A DNA stretch of 64,000 nucleotides, from NCBI GenBank assembly GCA_900095095.1, contig FMBT01000289.1, positions 124,001 through 188,000 on the forward strand, in the 5' to 3' direction. The translations under genes and the position numbers were made by a program. This DNA is from Fragilariopsis cylindrus CCMP1102. Lineage: Eukaryota; Bacillariophyta; Bacillariophyceae; Bacillariales; Bacillariaceae. Of this stretch, positions 13,787-25,092 are shown in pieces (the first letter of the stretch is position 1; each line of letters starts with the position of its first letter). The notes beneath the pieces were generated by a model. It had not been told where the DNA came from and did not search any database. It saw nothing but the letters and a program-made list of their open reading frames with translations.

Positions 13787-15457
13787 TTAATTGCAGTTAC
13801 TCCAAGAACCACTCATACAGGTAAAGACATATTTTTGAGTATACGATGATAGGGAGCATACACATGATGTATTGCCATAACAGCAACTAATATCATTCAA
13901 TTGACCTGTCGAACATTCTAAGCCTTGTTTGGGTTGTTCAAAGGGACACAACCGAGCATTATTCTGTTGTTGCTGTTGTTGCTGTTGTATACCAGATGTT
14001 ACTGATTGATCAACAATTTCAACAGTTGTAGTATCTTCTTCAGCAGTCAATTCTTCTACGGCGACAATAGCCTTATCAGTTCCAATTGGTTGTAGCGGTG
14101 GTGGCGGTGGTGGTGGTGGTTGGATAACTATACTAGGATTTTGATTATCAGCGGGACAATCATTTTGTACGCCGATAACACAATTAAATTTACCACTTTT
14201 GTTATCACAATTACAAACAACAGCAAATGAAGGTTGGATACTGTAACAACAAATTTCATTGGATGGCATATTACATTTAGTTGCTCCTTTGCCTGAGGAT
14301 CTTGGCATATCCAATGGACATGTTTCAGGGAATGGATTTACTATCACAGAAGTAGTAGTTCCCTTATCTAGTTCTTTTTCTTCGACGACGGGTATAACAA
14401 CATCAGGAGTTTCGACGGCGGCAACCTCTTCTTCTTCCTCGACGGGTGTAGGTTGGGTAGCAGGGTTTTCAACAACAACGACCTCGTCCATTACTTCAAC
14501 TGGTGCAGGTTGCGTGACAGGAGTTTCAACAACGACAATTTCTTCTTCTTCAACTGGTACAGGTTGGGTAACAGGAGTATCACCAACAACCATTCCACCT
14601 TCTTTATCGATTTCAAATACAGGAAAATCATCGATAATGGTCGGGTTGTCATCAATTTCAATATCCGATTCCTCATCCACGACGAAGATCAGCTCCTCTC
14701 TTTCTTCATCATCATCTACTTCTTCATCATTGATAATAACACCGGCGCAAGACCAGATTGGTTGTGCAATAGAACATTGACAGACGGATGGAACCATTCC
14801 ACCATACCTACATTCTTTAAATGAATATCCATTAATCATAACACAATCATTACCAGATCCAGGAAACATTGAGGGACAATTGATTGTATCGGTTGTTGGA
14901 TCAGCATTTGCAATACCAGTATCAGTAGTAGTTGTTGTAGTTGTTGCAGTTGTTGTTGTTGTTTCAGCTCTTCCTTCGGTAATGTCACCTTCACCTATTG
15001 ATACTTTATTGATTTCAACATCAATACCATCAATGACAGTTGCATCAGTAATAGAATAGTAATACCTTTCAGGATATTCTAACTGTAATCCACAACTAAA
15101 GAATGGACGTATATTTTCGGCAGAACAATTACCACACATAGAATCAGCACAATGCTTTACACCACTGGAATTTTCTGTGGCTGATGTTGTGGCTAATGCT
15201 TTCAAGCACCACAGACACATGTCCCCAGCACCGGAATAACAACCCGATGGTTTTATACATTTGACTTTCCAATCATATAATGTCGGACCTAATTCGATAC
15301 GTTGAGCCCGTAGAAATCGTTTCTTGTTTTTACCACCTCTAAGATTACTTGTTGCCGTTGTTGCACCGTCCGCGACGACAACGGATGACGCTGCAACAAC
15401 TTGAACGAGAAGTAGCAAAGCTACTGAGAGGAAAACTTGTTTGACGATAAGAACCAT
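13787..15457 (-). CDS. Secreted protein with three Cys-rich modules and acidic Thr-Gln-Pro linker repeats
   Basis: Taking the ATG at 15457, which sits directly before a strong signal peptide (VFLSVALLLLVQVVAA), the product has 556 residues; an upstream in-frame ATG at 15574 is less likely. After an N-terminal Cys-rich part (~residues 75-140) comes a ~45-residue module found three times: CPSMFPGSGNDC… CQCS…WSC; CPLDMPRS…ICCY…CNC…FNC; CPFEQPKQGLEC…CCY…CVC…FTC. Between modules 1 and 2 is an acidic linker with four approximate repeats of TPVTQPxPVEEEE. A polyproline run precedes module 3. The module pattern CP-x3-P…C…C-x-C…C recurs in extracellular proteins of diatoms and some bacteria, to my knowledge. 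I infer an extracellular, perhaps wall-associated protein. It does not match an established silaffin or frustulin pattern closely enough to name it. Confidence 0.8.
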   Translation of the reverse strand: MVLIVKQVFLSVALLLLVQVVAASSVVVADGATTATSNLRGGKNKKRFLRAQRIELGPTLYDWKVKCIKPSGCYSGAGDMCLWCLKALATTSATENSSGVKHCADSMCGNCSAENIRPFFSCGLQLEYPERYYYSITDATVIDGIDVEINKVSIGEGDITEGRAETTTTTATTTTTTTDTGIANADPTTDTINCPSMFPGSGNDCVMINGYSFKECRYGGMVPSVCQCSIAQPIWSCAGVIINDEEVDDDEEREELIFVVDEESDIEIDDNPTIIDDFPVFEIDKEGGMVVGDTPVTQPVPVEEEEIVVVETPVTQPAPVEVMDEVVVVENPATQPTPVEEEEEVAAVETPDVVIPVVEEKELDKGTTTSVIVNPFPETCPLDMPRSSGKGATKCNMPSNEICCYSIQPSFAVVCNCDNKSGKFNCVIGVQNDCPADNQNPSIVIQPPPPPPPPLQPIGTDKAIVAVEELTAEEDTTTVEIVDQSVTSGIQQQQQQQQNNARLCPFEQPKQGLECSTGQLNDISCCYGNTSCVCSLSSYTQKYVFTCMSGSWSNCN

Positions 15458-16107
15458 CTTGTTGGAGTGAGTCGAGTCAGTCTTTTTGCTGCAATGCTGG
15501 TTTGCATATGTTGATTGGTTTGAATGAATTATGAGGTAGGTAGGTAGGTAGCAGCAGTAAAGCCGCGATGACATGCATTTGCAAATCGAAGGATGATATC
15601 AAGAAAAGCGTTGCGATGGATAACGCAGATACTGTACAAAATAAAAGAATGTCGGCTTCACTCGTGCACCTAACAAATTTGAAAATACGGTATGATGTGT
15701 GGTTTAAAAACTAGAGATCTGTAAAGAAATAACTGTTTTACTATTAATTATTTATTGGCTTTTCATAGAGTGCGCGAGACCGACAATTGGCGCGAACAGA
15801 CAAAGGCCCTCCAATCGAGTTGGGGGGAACGCATGAAAAAATTTGCCCCTCAAAATTGAGCGATAGTAGAAATAATACTGTATGATGCGGCACGGCTAGC
15901 TCTAGTAGTACTACTGTATCAAACAATCATACCACTTTGTAGTAGTATTTTGGGGGGAGGGGAAGTGTACACAAGTAAAGTTCATCTAGGACAATTCATT
16001 TACTTCAAATTTACAGTACTGTTATCTCTACAGTACCGGTAGCTACAGATTCCTTTTTTTCATTCTTTATTTTTTTATTGTTGTTTGTTGCGATTACTTC
16101 GTCGTAT
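15458..16107. other. Intergenic / 5' flank
   Basis: No gene seen. It contains the 5' flank of the Cys-rich protein gene, a GTAG repeat (15536-15552) and several TACTGTA/TACAGTA-type motifs. Confidence 0.4.
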
Positions 16108-16704
16108 CTATAAAAAATTCTTTTGTATTCTATGCGTCGACGATGTACGACATAAATCATAAGCACATTCTAATAATGGTAAGGATCGACCAGATGCGGA
16201 ACTTTCTGTTAATTTTTCAGCAATTTCCATGGATCGTGCTTTGGCACTAATGGAATTCGTTTTTTTACTAAAAAATACAAATACTTTACTTAAGTCTGCA
16301 CATGCCTGTTGTGTACCTTGGGAGGATTGATTTTGCTGATATTTTTGTTTCTCGCCTTCTAATAATGCTGGCAACAAAGACATCACAGCACCAACAGCTA
16401 AATCACCAGCCTTTATATCCCAATGATATGTTTCATAATCTTTATTTTTATCATTTTCTTCATCACCCCAATTTAATGCAATTGCATTAATAATTTGAAA
16501 TAATAATGCCACCGATGTTGGTAATGCCATAACTTTAGTATTGCTACACGATAATTGTGATGGAGACGTAATAGTTGTAGTAGCAGTAGTAGGCAAGGTC
16601 AATCCATTATTGGTAGCAGCAGTGGTGGTATCTGTAGTAGCAGTAGCGGGAGCCTCATCAGCATTGGCAGTCGCATTAGTAGTAGCTTCATTATCCACAT
16701 TTGT

Positions 16705-16741
<37 letters not shown>

Positions 16742-18661
16742 TTCATAGTAATATTATTCATTAATGAATCAGCTTTCGATGCAGCTTTTGCTAATGCAGC
16801 ATACGCAGACACAGCAGTTCTTAAACTAAAATCATTATCAGTATACACTTGTTTTTTACCAACTCTTTCAAATGTATTCGCCATTAATTCGGATACAGTC
16901 CCTGCAGCAATAATACCATGATCAGGAAATTGTTCCCATTCTAATCCAAGAAATGCACATATCATTGTCGCCTTTAAACTTTGTATACCATTATTACTAT
17001 TACTATTACTACTATGATTTCCATTGTGATTGTTATTGTTCTTCGTCTTATCATTCACATTGTTACCATCATTACAATCAATACAATCATTCATTATCGG
17101 TATAATAACATCTAATGCACCATTTAATGTATTCGATGGACATATTTCTGATAAATGTAATAAGAAATATAATGAAAAATCTTCTAATGAATTTGTATTC
17201 CACATTGATGGTTGTTGTGATTGTTGTTGTTGCGATTGTTGTTGTGATAATATGGATAGACGTATATTTTGAATAGCAACACGTGGTATACCAGTTAAAC
17301 CAATGAGTAGTGCATTTTCTGGATGTTTCGATAATTGAGCTAATAAACCAAACGCCCATCGGAAATCAGATGTACCATGTTCGACACTGGATATTAATTC
17401 TTGTAATATCCGTAATAATGAATGTGGATTTTCTAATGGTGTTAACTTGCGTTGACCACCTCCTTTAATACCAACAACAGCCTTTGCTACTATATTTTTT
17501 GTAGTTACTGCAGTCGATACAGCAGTCGAGACAGCAGTGGTTGCTATTGCAGTAACAGCCTTCTTTGCTGCATGAGTACTACTACTACTATGTGTTGATG
17601 CTGATATTGTTGGTGTTGATGTTGATGATTGTATTGATGCCGATTGTATAGGTGAGGATGGTGAAAATTGTCCAATAATTACTAATCCTGGTTCATAAAA
17701 GGATAAATTCATTAAGATAATACAACATAAATACGTTTCTTTATTCCCCGAAGAAATCACCTGACATAAATTCCCAATTAATTTTTTAGCACCACGTTCT
17801 TTGACCATCACACGTTTATTATCATGCGGGATACTTAAATTATTTAATATTAAACAAACAAAATGTAATTTTTCGTCATTTTCAACAACAATAATTGGTT
17901 TCTTTGTTTTTGTGATTGCTGTTGTTGATATTGTGGTTATCGTTTCCGTGGCGGTAGCTATTGCTGTTTTTGTTGTCGTCAGATTGCTGCTATTGCTATT
18001 GCTATTGCTATTTTCATTGCTGTCGTCGTCGTTGTCGGTATTTTTATCATTATCGATTCTTGTTTTTGTCGTTTTCGTCGTATCAGGTGCATCAGTTGTA
18101 TCTAGACTGACGTCATCAAAGTTGTTGTCTACTGAGTTTGTGTTACTAATACCTTCCTTCTCATCGTCATCGTCATCTTCATCGTCAATTTTCGGTTGTT
18201 GTTGTTGTTGCATTTCCTCGGACCTTGATGGCGAAGGTGTTGATGACGTTGACAAATTTAATGATGATGAAGTATTCGTATTCGTATTTGAATTATTGAT
18301 TCTGGTATTGCATTCATGTAATAAGCATTGTGTTAAGGGACCAATTATATCATACTTGCCACTGGAGACCATTGGTTCACGATTTGTTTTATGTCCCACA
18401 TCACATAATTCATATAATTTCTTAGCCGCATTGATTGCGATACGTTCATTGACTATATCACTTTGTGATGCAGCTGTATGTGATACACTTGAACTTGATT
18501 GGAATAATAATTCTTTGGTTAATTTCGGTATATCTTTTAATGCTGGTGGACGTTCCTTCTTTTTCTTGATTTTATTTGCTTTAGTTCTGGCTTTTTCAAT
18601 ACTTTCTATACTAACAGGATCATCTGAATTTGATCGTTTAAAATACTTCTTAACAGATTCC
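16108..18661 (-). CDS. Armadillo-like helical-repeat protein (main exon; 5' exon uncertain)
   Basis: One long exon is open for 851 codons from a plausible acceptor at 18662 (TATGGTAG). It starts ESVKKYFKRSNSDDP, followed by a Lys-rich stretch, then helices such as LHFVCLILNNLSIPHDNKR, YLCCIILMNLSFYEPGL, RWAFGLLAQLSKHPENAL and TMICAFLGLEWEQFPDHG. The N-N-L-S and L-x2-L-S-x-H-P patterns suggest ARM/HEAT-type repeats broken up by Ser/Thr/Asn/Ala low-complexity inserts (a long Asp/Asn/Ser tract at ~residues 130-240; ATATAT run ~residues 640-650). An upstream exon ending near 18898 (GAT|GTGAGT donor, poly-Glu before it) would join in phase, but its own start was not found. The precise role is unknown; such proteins are usually scaffolds. 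Confidence 0.75.
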
Positions 18662-18936
18662 CTACCATATTTATTATTTGAGAGCAGACAGGCAGGCAGG
18701 ATAAAAAAGAGAGTCAGATATAAAACAAAACAAAAACAACGTCCATCGTGAATAAAATGAATGAAATCAATTAATCAATCGAATTTACTGTTTTGTTTTG
18801 TACGCAGATAAAACCACAACAACATATCATGCATAAGCTTTCCTTCACATCACATCCCAATCCCATCCCATCCCATAAAGTAACTACAGTACTCACATCC
18901 TGCTGCGATAAATTACTTCTTCTTCTTCTTCTTCTA

Positions 18937-18976
18937 AACTGAACTGAACTGAACTGAACTGAACTGAACTGAACTG
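18937..18976. repeat. GAACT pentanucleotide microsatellite
   Basis: About eight direct copies near the 5' side of the armadillo-like gene. Confidence 0.9.
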
Positions 18977-19204
18977 ACCAAGAAAAATCCGTTTGGTTTC
19001 GGAGAGAGTGCTATCGAGACTTTCGACTACTACCTGCTGTACTAGTATAGACTAATTTAATGAAGGAGACGACCGATAGATGATAATATGATAGAAATAA
19101 TACTAGAAGCAAATATATATTATATCGAAATACTGTGTTTGGTCCTACTTCGAAGTATGTAGGACTAACTACTAGTATGTGTGTGTATGTGAACTCTTTC
19201 GACG

Positions 19205-19390
19205 AAATGTCTATTTTTTTGCTCAACGCTCTGGACCATCCTAAAAAATATTTTGCGAGTTAGTCCCGTGGGACGGGGGTCATGGGAATATTATTTCAAA
19301 TGTCTATTTCTTTGCCTAAACGCTCTGGACCATCCTAAAAATATTTCGCGAGTCAGTCCCGTGGGACGGGGCCATGGGAATATTATTTCA
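19205..19390. repeat. 93-bp direct tandem duplication with GTCCC-GT-GGGAC palindrome
   Basis: Two adjacent copies (19205-19297, 19298-19390) share AAATGTCTATTT, CGCTCTGGACCATCCTAAAA, the palindrome GTCCCGTGGGAC and CATGGGAATATTATTTCA, with only a few differences. The unit is not open in any frame over its length. Confidence 0.85.
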
Positions 19391-19855
19391 TCTAAGTACA
19401 GTACTAAGTTTCTTTTTTGAAAATAAGGTTGTTTTTCAGAAATAGATTACCGTGGTCTCACTCTTTCCTACAAAAATTAGTAGCAACATTATATAGATTT
19501 TTGGCACGGCAATACATAAGCGTGTTGAGTTGCTTGCCTGTTGCTTGCCTGTTGCTTGTCTACTAGTGAATAATTGAGACAGAGTCGAGTCGAGTGGTGT
19601 CGAGTCGAGGAGTCGTCACATTCGATCCGTTAAGTCTCATATTACTCTAGCAGCGGAGATGGCATAACTACTTTTTAAGCTACCGGTAGCGGCAATAACA
19701 CAACAAAAAGAGATGAAGTTACGGATCGTAGTAAGAGTATTATCTAGAAAAGTACATTCGTATTGTACTCGTTTCATTATTGTGCCCACTTAAAACTTGC
19801 AGTCTTCGATCGATTGGACAATTTTGATGAATAATCATTCAACTACAATATAATA

Positions 19856-20506
19856 ATGGACAACAGCAACAGCAACAGCAAGAAAGATGAAAATATCTGG
19901 CGTTTTGGTCGAGTGTCGGGTGCAACAAACTTTGGCTTTACAAAGTGTACGGGTCTATATAAGTGCATTTTATGTAATTACATGGCAGAGCAGTGGCTGA
20001 ACGAAGCTGAAAAGGACGCCCATGGACTGGGAAGTCATCACAGCGATATTGCTATCAAACTTGCAATAGGTCAGATGAAACGCATCGATGATCTTACTGG
20101 GATGGATGGAGTTAAGTATGATTTACAACGGCTTGGATACGCAATTCCGGATTCAATCAAGGAGCTCTTTGTGAAATACTTCATGGATGAAGGAACCAAC
20201 CAAACTTACTGGATTGAAGCGAGACAATTGTGTGATTCATATATGGCAAAGGAACCTTTAGTTTTACTAGAACTAGCTTTATGGAAGACCGCATGTCTTT
20301 GTAATCCATCATCACAAGAAGATTTTACTGCAAGTCGTATGATTCAATTTTATCTCCATGGTGGCTGGAAGAAAAACAAAACTGCGTCACGTCATAATCA
20401 GTTGATTGAAGTTGTCCTCACGAATGTTCTTCCATTTCTTGGATTCCGTAGTAATAATAAGATTATTGCAAATGGTACAAAGAAACGAAAATTATTATCA
20501 GCATAA
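19856..20506 (+). CDS. Small protein with a possible C2H2-type finger, unknown function
   Basis: Intronless, 216 residues. After an Asn/Ser/Lys start it reads FGFTKCTGLYKCILCNYMAE, with C-I-L-C followed about 18-24 residues later by HGLGSHH, compatible with one zinc-binding finger at residues ~37-65. The middle is helical (IEARQLCDSYMAKEPLVLLE, LELALWKTACLCN). The C-terminus is basic and NLS-like (GTKKRKLLSA). No signal peptide. No named family recognised. Start is the first ATG; an upstream in-frame stop lies nearby. Confidence 0.75.
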   Translation: MDNSNSNSKKDENIWRFGRVSGATNFGFTKCTGLYKCILCNYMAEQWLNEAEKDAHGLGSHHSDIAIKLAIGQMKRIDDLTGMDGVKYDLQRLGYAIPDSIKELFVKYFMDEGTNQTYWIEARQLCDSYMAKEPLVLLELALWKTACLCNPSSQEDFTASRMIQFYLHGGWKKNKTASRHNQLIEVVLTNVLPFLGFRSNNKIIANGTKKRKLLSA

Positions 20507-21000
20507 AAAGAAGAATACCATGTGAATAAATTAAGTACCTACCTCTAAATATATATATAGCTTCTATTATATTTTATGTGAATCAATCATCGAAATTACC
20601 TAACCTTGCCTTTTAACGTAGTCTAGTAGAAAGTTGAAAAAACACCGTATCTCATATATACCATCAAAAAAATTTCTTCAATTGACTTTACCGGTACTAC
20701 ATCTCACCATTATTGTTCGCTCCGCCTTTTTTTTTATCAACAAAGTAACACCCCCAAGACAGCATCATGATCAAAAATGAGGGAAGTGCAATGCAAGATT
20801 ACGCAGGTAGTTCAACGCAGTCACGTACGGTTGTGAGGGGGTATAGTAGTGTTGATAGGATATGATACGACTATTTACGTGATGCGATAAAGTACAATAA
20901 TATGGTATAAGCGCTATTGATATTTGTTCAATTGAAAAGTTGTATATATATATATATGTTTAGTAGACATTAATTATTCTTATATTATACATTTGTTTAG
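20507..21000. other. Convergent 3' intergenic region
   Basis: It lies between the ends of a plus-strand and a minus-strand gene. TA-repeats occur (20554-20565, 20943-20956). No gene seen. Confidence 0.5.
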
Positions 21001-24000
21001 TTATTTATTGCATGTCGATGCTTTACAACTACCTTTACATATCGTACCACATGAAGTTGGACACCATTCGTAGACTCTAATTTTATTACCATCTTTATCC
21101 TTTTGTTTCTTTTTACATAACTTTTTACGTTTTTTTTCATTTTTTTTCATTAACCAACTACATGTTCTTTTATTCTTTTTTTTATGTCGAAAATCTTCAC
21201 TGTCATCACATGATTCTACTTGTTCTACAGATGCTTCCGTAGGACTGAATGTTGTCGGAATCTTTGTAGGACTTGATGTTGTTGGCGTTGTCGAAAACAA
21301 CGTCGTGGGTGAATTAGTAGGTGCATCGGTTGGAGGATTCGTTGGTATATCAGTAGGACTGAATGTTGTCGGAATCTTTGTAGGACTTGATGTTGTTGGC
21401 GTTGTCGAAACCAACGTCGTGGGTGAATCAGTAGGTGCATCGGTTGGAGAATTCGTTGGTGAATCAGTAGGACTGAATGTTGTCGAAATCTTTGTAGGAC
21501 TTGAGGTTGTTGGCGTTGTCGAAACCAACGTCGTGGGTGAATCAGTAGGTGCATCGGTTGGAAAATTCGTTGGTGAATCAGTAGGCATTGTTGTTGTACA
21601 AACTTGTACTGTTTCTGATTTAAGAAATTCACCCCCAGAGAATATAGAAATGTCATCTAAATATCCTTCATAAGAACCACCCCCTCTGCGAACAAAAAAC
21701 AACAATTAAGGTACAGTATTAATCAAGAAGAGTGGCACACAAGATTAGGGGGAAGGCGGAAACAACGTGACACGTACTCATTTTAAACAAAGTCTCAACT
21801 TATCATCACACGCCCGGCAGCGACACACACACACACACACGCACAAAGTCCGATCATTTGGCTGCGTTCATTTAATTACGTCATCGCAATTCAACTTACT
21901 GTTTGCAACACATACCGTCTCCATACTCGTCAGATATGGTGAAGTTATAGCATGTTCCTACTGTTAGACATGCATATCTGACATATTGTGTATACTTTGT
22001 GTAACGTTCATTTTGGCAGTTCAGTCCTCCGCAGAGCATTAAGTTACTACTAGTAGTAATATTCCAGGATGTTTCAAATCCAAAATTATCAGTAAATAAT
22101 TCAAGACGGAATCGTTGTTCTTTCTCTTCGTTGCATGATTCGGTAGGAGACGTTGAGGGTGATTCTGTTGGAGTCTTGGTAGGATTTTTTGTGGGAGTCT
22201 TAGTTGGAGTCTCGGTCGGACTGGTGGTAGGACCACCCGAAGAGTTGAAAACATGAATGTCTTCTCTCGTGAATGAGCCACCACTAAAGATTTCCTTTCC
22301 ATTCAGGATGCCTTTAAATCCATAATAATCATCCTCACCACAGATGATACCATCTCCATTTGAATCCATGATTTTGAATGAGTAAAATGTATCAGGTATT
22401 AAACAAAAGCCAGATATAGCATACGGATTGAGAGAGTATAACTTCCCGCTTTCATATTCTGTATCTCCACTACTAGCAACAACTTCATTCCTCTCCCCAC
22501 TTAAGCCTCGAGTAAGTGTCCAGCTCGTTTCATCTCCAAAATTATCCGTTTTCAAATCGAGTTCAAATTTTTCCCTTTTGGCTCCTCTACAGATTGGTTC
22601 AGTTTTTGTTGCAAGTATACTGATGGTTGCATCACGTAAATCTTTTTCTCCTCCTGAACAATATTCGTATGTAACTACTGCATAATAGTTTACGCTTTCA
22701 ATGAGATATGTTTGTCCTACTGCCAGTTCAGCTATTTTAAAAGATGCGCCATAATTATCAGGTCCAGCTATTGGTTTTTGTAGTACAACAATCTTATCTC
22801 TAGCTTCATCCGTTCCACTATTAGCACCAGTCGCACGATTATATCCTTAATTTTGGTGTGATTAGTAAAAAAACAAATATGTGTGAGTAGTGATTGCATA
22901 TTGTAATAGGCTAAAAATGATAGGCAAAAATGAAAGAAAACAACAACAACAGAACAAAAAAAACCAACCAACCAACCAACCAAACGAATAGAATGAAATG
23001 AGATACAACAGTAACTTTTTCCTTACCAATATAATAATCATCAAGATCATTACGTTTATTTTCAAGTCGAAGTGTAATTAAATTATCTTTCGACGCTCCT
23101 TCATTTTTATTATATTCTGTCATACCATTCATAACAAATGTTTGTTTTTCATCAAAAAAATCAACTGGATTATATGATTCTTTTTGTAAATTATACCAAC
23201 CTAATTGATAATTCTTAGCAGCGTTAAAACCTAGTAGTAAGCCATTATTATTATTATGTATGACGAAGTAGTGTGTGTGTGTAATGCGACAATAAGTACA
23301 GTATGTTGCGAAATGGATGATGATAATGATAAGAACGAGAACAAAGACAAAATATTGACGAGTATACGACGGGACGTTGTTAAAGAGAAGAGAATAGAAA
23401 ACAACAACACCAGAACAATAGCAGAGCAGAATTGAACAACAATAATAAACGAAACTTACATTTTTTGGGCCCATCATCAGAATTGTAAGAAAACCCCTTG
23501 AAAAATTCATTGAAAAAGAAGAAGAAAAGAATACCCAAAAACAAACAAGCAAAAAACGGCAGAGATGAATAATTGATGAGAGGTTACAATAAAATAAGAT
23601 ACAATGACAATGACATTGACAATGACGGATGATTTAATTTTTGTATGTACAAACATACCATCATACCAGTAGTATCACCATAATCTTTATTTACACCTGT
23701 ACCTGTACCTTCACCAGAATGTGCTAGACCAAGATTATGTCCGACTTCATGTACTTGAGCACTAACTCTTTGGATCCAATAATCATTATATACTGAAATA
23801 TAACTATTAATATATGCATACGCGATCCAATTACCAGTACCGGCAGGTAAAGAAAGTAATAATAAATCAATATCACCACTAGAACCAATTTTTTCAAATT
23901 CCTCTAATGCACGTTGTTGTAAGTCTCTATCATTACCATACGCGTTCATATTTTTGTCATACCCAAAGGGAAAAGATGGTTCAATATCAATTTGTATATC

Positions 24001-25092
24001 AATAACTCCATTAACATTATTCCTTTTATATTTTTGTTTTTGGGTTGCAGATATATCTAATTGATTTTTAGAACATGCTAAATATTGTGATCGTAAACAT
24101 ACATTATCATTGAATATATCATCATATAATTCTTGTGCAGATCCGCTCGGTTGTTTTCCTGATCTAGATACAACACGTATAACTAATGCTTCTAATCTAC
24201 CTGTAGTATCCGCTAAATTTCTATTACCTTCATTTGTATCATCATCATTGTCATCATCTTGATGTTGCTGTTGTGCTAAATTTCTTCTTGATCTTGATCT
24301 TCTTCTTCTTCTTCTTGATTTATAATGACGATAATCATTTTCTTTTAAATCTTCTATAACATATTTTGTATCATTAGTTATAATTAATTTCATTTCACCT
24401 AATAATGGATTACTACCATCATTATTAGTATTAAGGGATTGTTGTATATATGATGATGATGATGATGATGATGACTGTGATGATGATGACGACTGTGCCG
24501 ACTGTGATGATGCCGACTGTGATGATGCCGACTGTGACTGTGATGATGAATCATTTCCTATATTTATTTTGAGAATAGACCCACCACTTATTGGTCTATA
24601 GGAATCAATTATTTCTTTTGGTATACCTTCAATATTTATTATATTATTATTCATCATACCACTAGCACCAAAACTTTGTTGAGTCATGCTACTACTAATA
24701 TTATCATTATTACCATTACTACCACTTGTAGTAGTAGTAGTAAATTGACAACACCATGATTCATCTGCATGTCCATCTTCCCATTGTACATCCTTAAGAT
24801 ATAATACACATTCTGCTATGTTCTGATCTAATAATGATGCTGGTAAAAGATAACGATGATGATCTGCATCTGCATCTGTATTTGTATGGTATTGTTGTTG
24901 TTGTTGTTGAGACTCCTCTGCCTCCTCCTCCTCATCGAAAGAAAGGCTGGTAGTGGATGATGATAATGATGTAGTTGATGATTCCCCCGCCAGTACAACA
25001 TTACTACTACTAATAGAGGTCGTTACAGCTGCAACAACAACAACCGCAACACTAACAATACCGGAACAACTGAACGTCGACAATAATTTCAT
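21001..25092 (-). CDS. Secreted peptidase M11 (gametolysin-like) zinc metalloprotease with two beta modules and ShK tail
   Basis: Five exons (25092-23659, 23496-23460, 23230-23027, 22845-21900, 21685-21001) sum to 3,306 nt, 1,101 residues; all junctions are GT-AG and in phase. A signal peptide starts the protein, followed by a Ser/Gln-rich propeptide with an RRRRRRSRSRR stretch. The catalytic site is HEVGHNLGLAHSGE with a later GDTTGMMG Met-turn, the metzincin pattern of family M11. Exon 2 is a 37-nt microexon (GFSYNSDDGPKK) in the Met-turn region. Then come two related modules, each starting TDNFG-(D/F)-ETSW and carrying a D-x-(N/Y)-GDG-(I/M)-x-C turn, separated and followed by S-P-T repeats (about 80-bp DNA units, 21250-21590). 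The last ~65 residues are an ShK-like Cys-rich domain (TCSWLM…EWCPTSCGTIC). The family degrades cell-wall glycoproteins in green algae; here a wall or extracellular role is inferred. Confidence 0.9.
21235..21592 (-). repeat. In-frame tandem repeats coding Ser-Pro-Thr linker
   Basis: About three near-identical units of 117-120 bp lie inside the last protease exon, each coding PTDAPTDSPTTLVSTTPTTS and SPTKIPTTFSPTD-like text. Units differ at few bases, pointing to recent expansion or homogenisation. Confidence 0.8.

Larger units (their letters stand above)
18662..19855. other. Intergenic with microsatellite and tandem duplication
   Basis: Contains a possible 5' exon or leader of the minus-strand gene (18898-18940), a GAACT pentanucleotide run (18937-18976), the tandem pair listed separately at 19205-19390, and the promoter side of the gene starting at 19856. 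No other gene seen. Confidence 0.45.

Noticed and set aside
14259-14824. Long plus-strand open frames rich in Ser/Thr opposite the Cys-rich secreted gene
   Set aside because: They mirror the acidic repeat linker of the minus-strand gene, which has a signal peptide and ordered Cys modules.
17801-18751. 316-codon hydrophobic plus-strand frame
   Set aside because: It is antisense to the armadillo-like exon; the Val/Leu/Ser runs arise from reverse reading of Asn/Asp/Thr codons.
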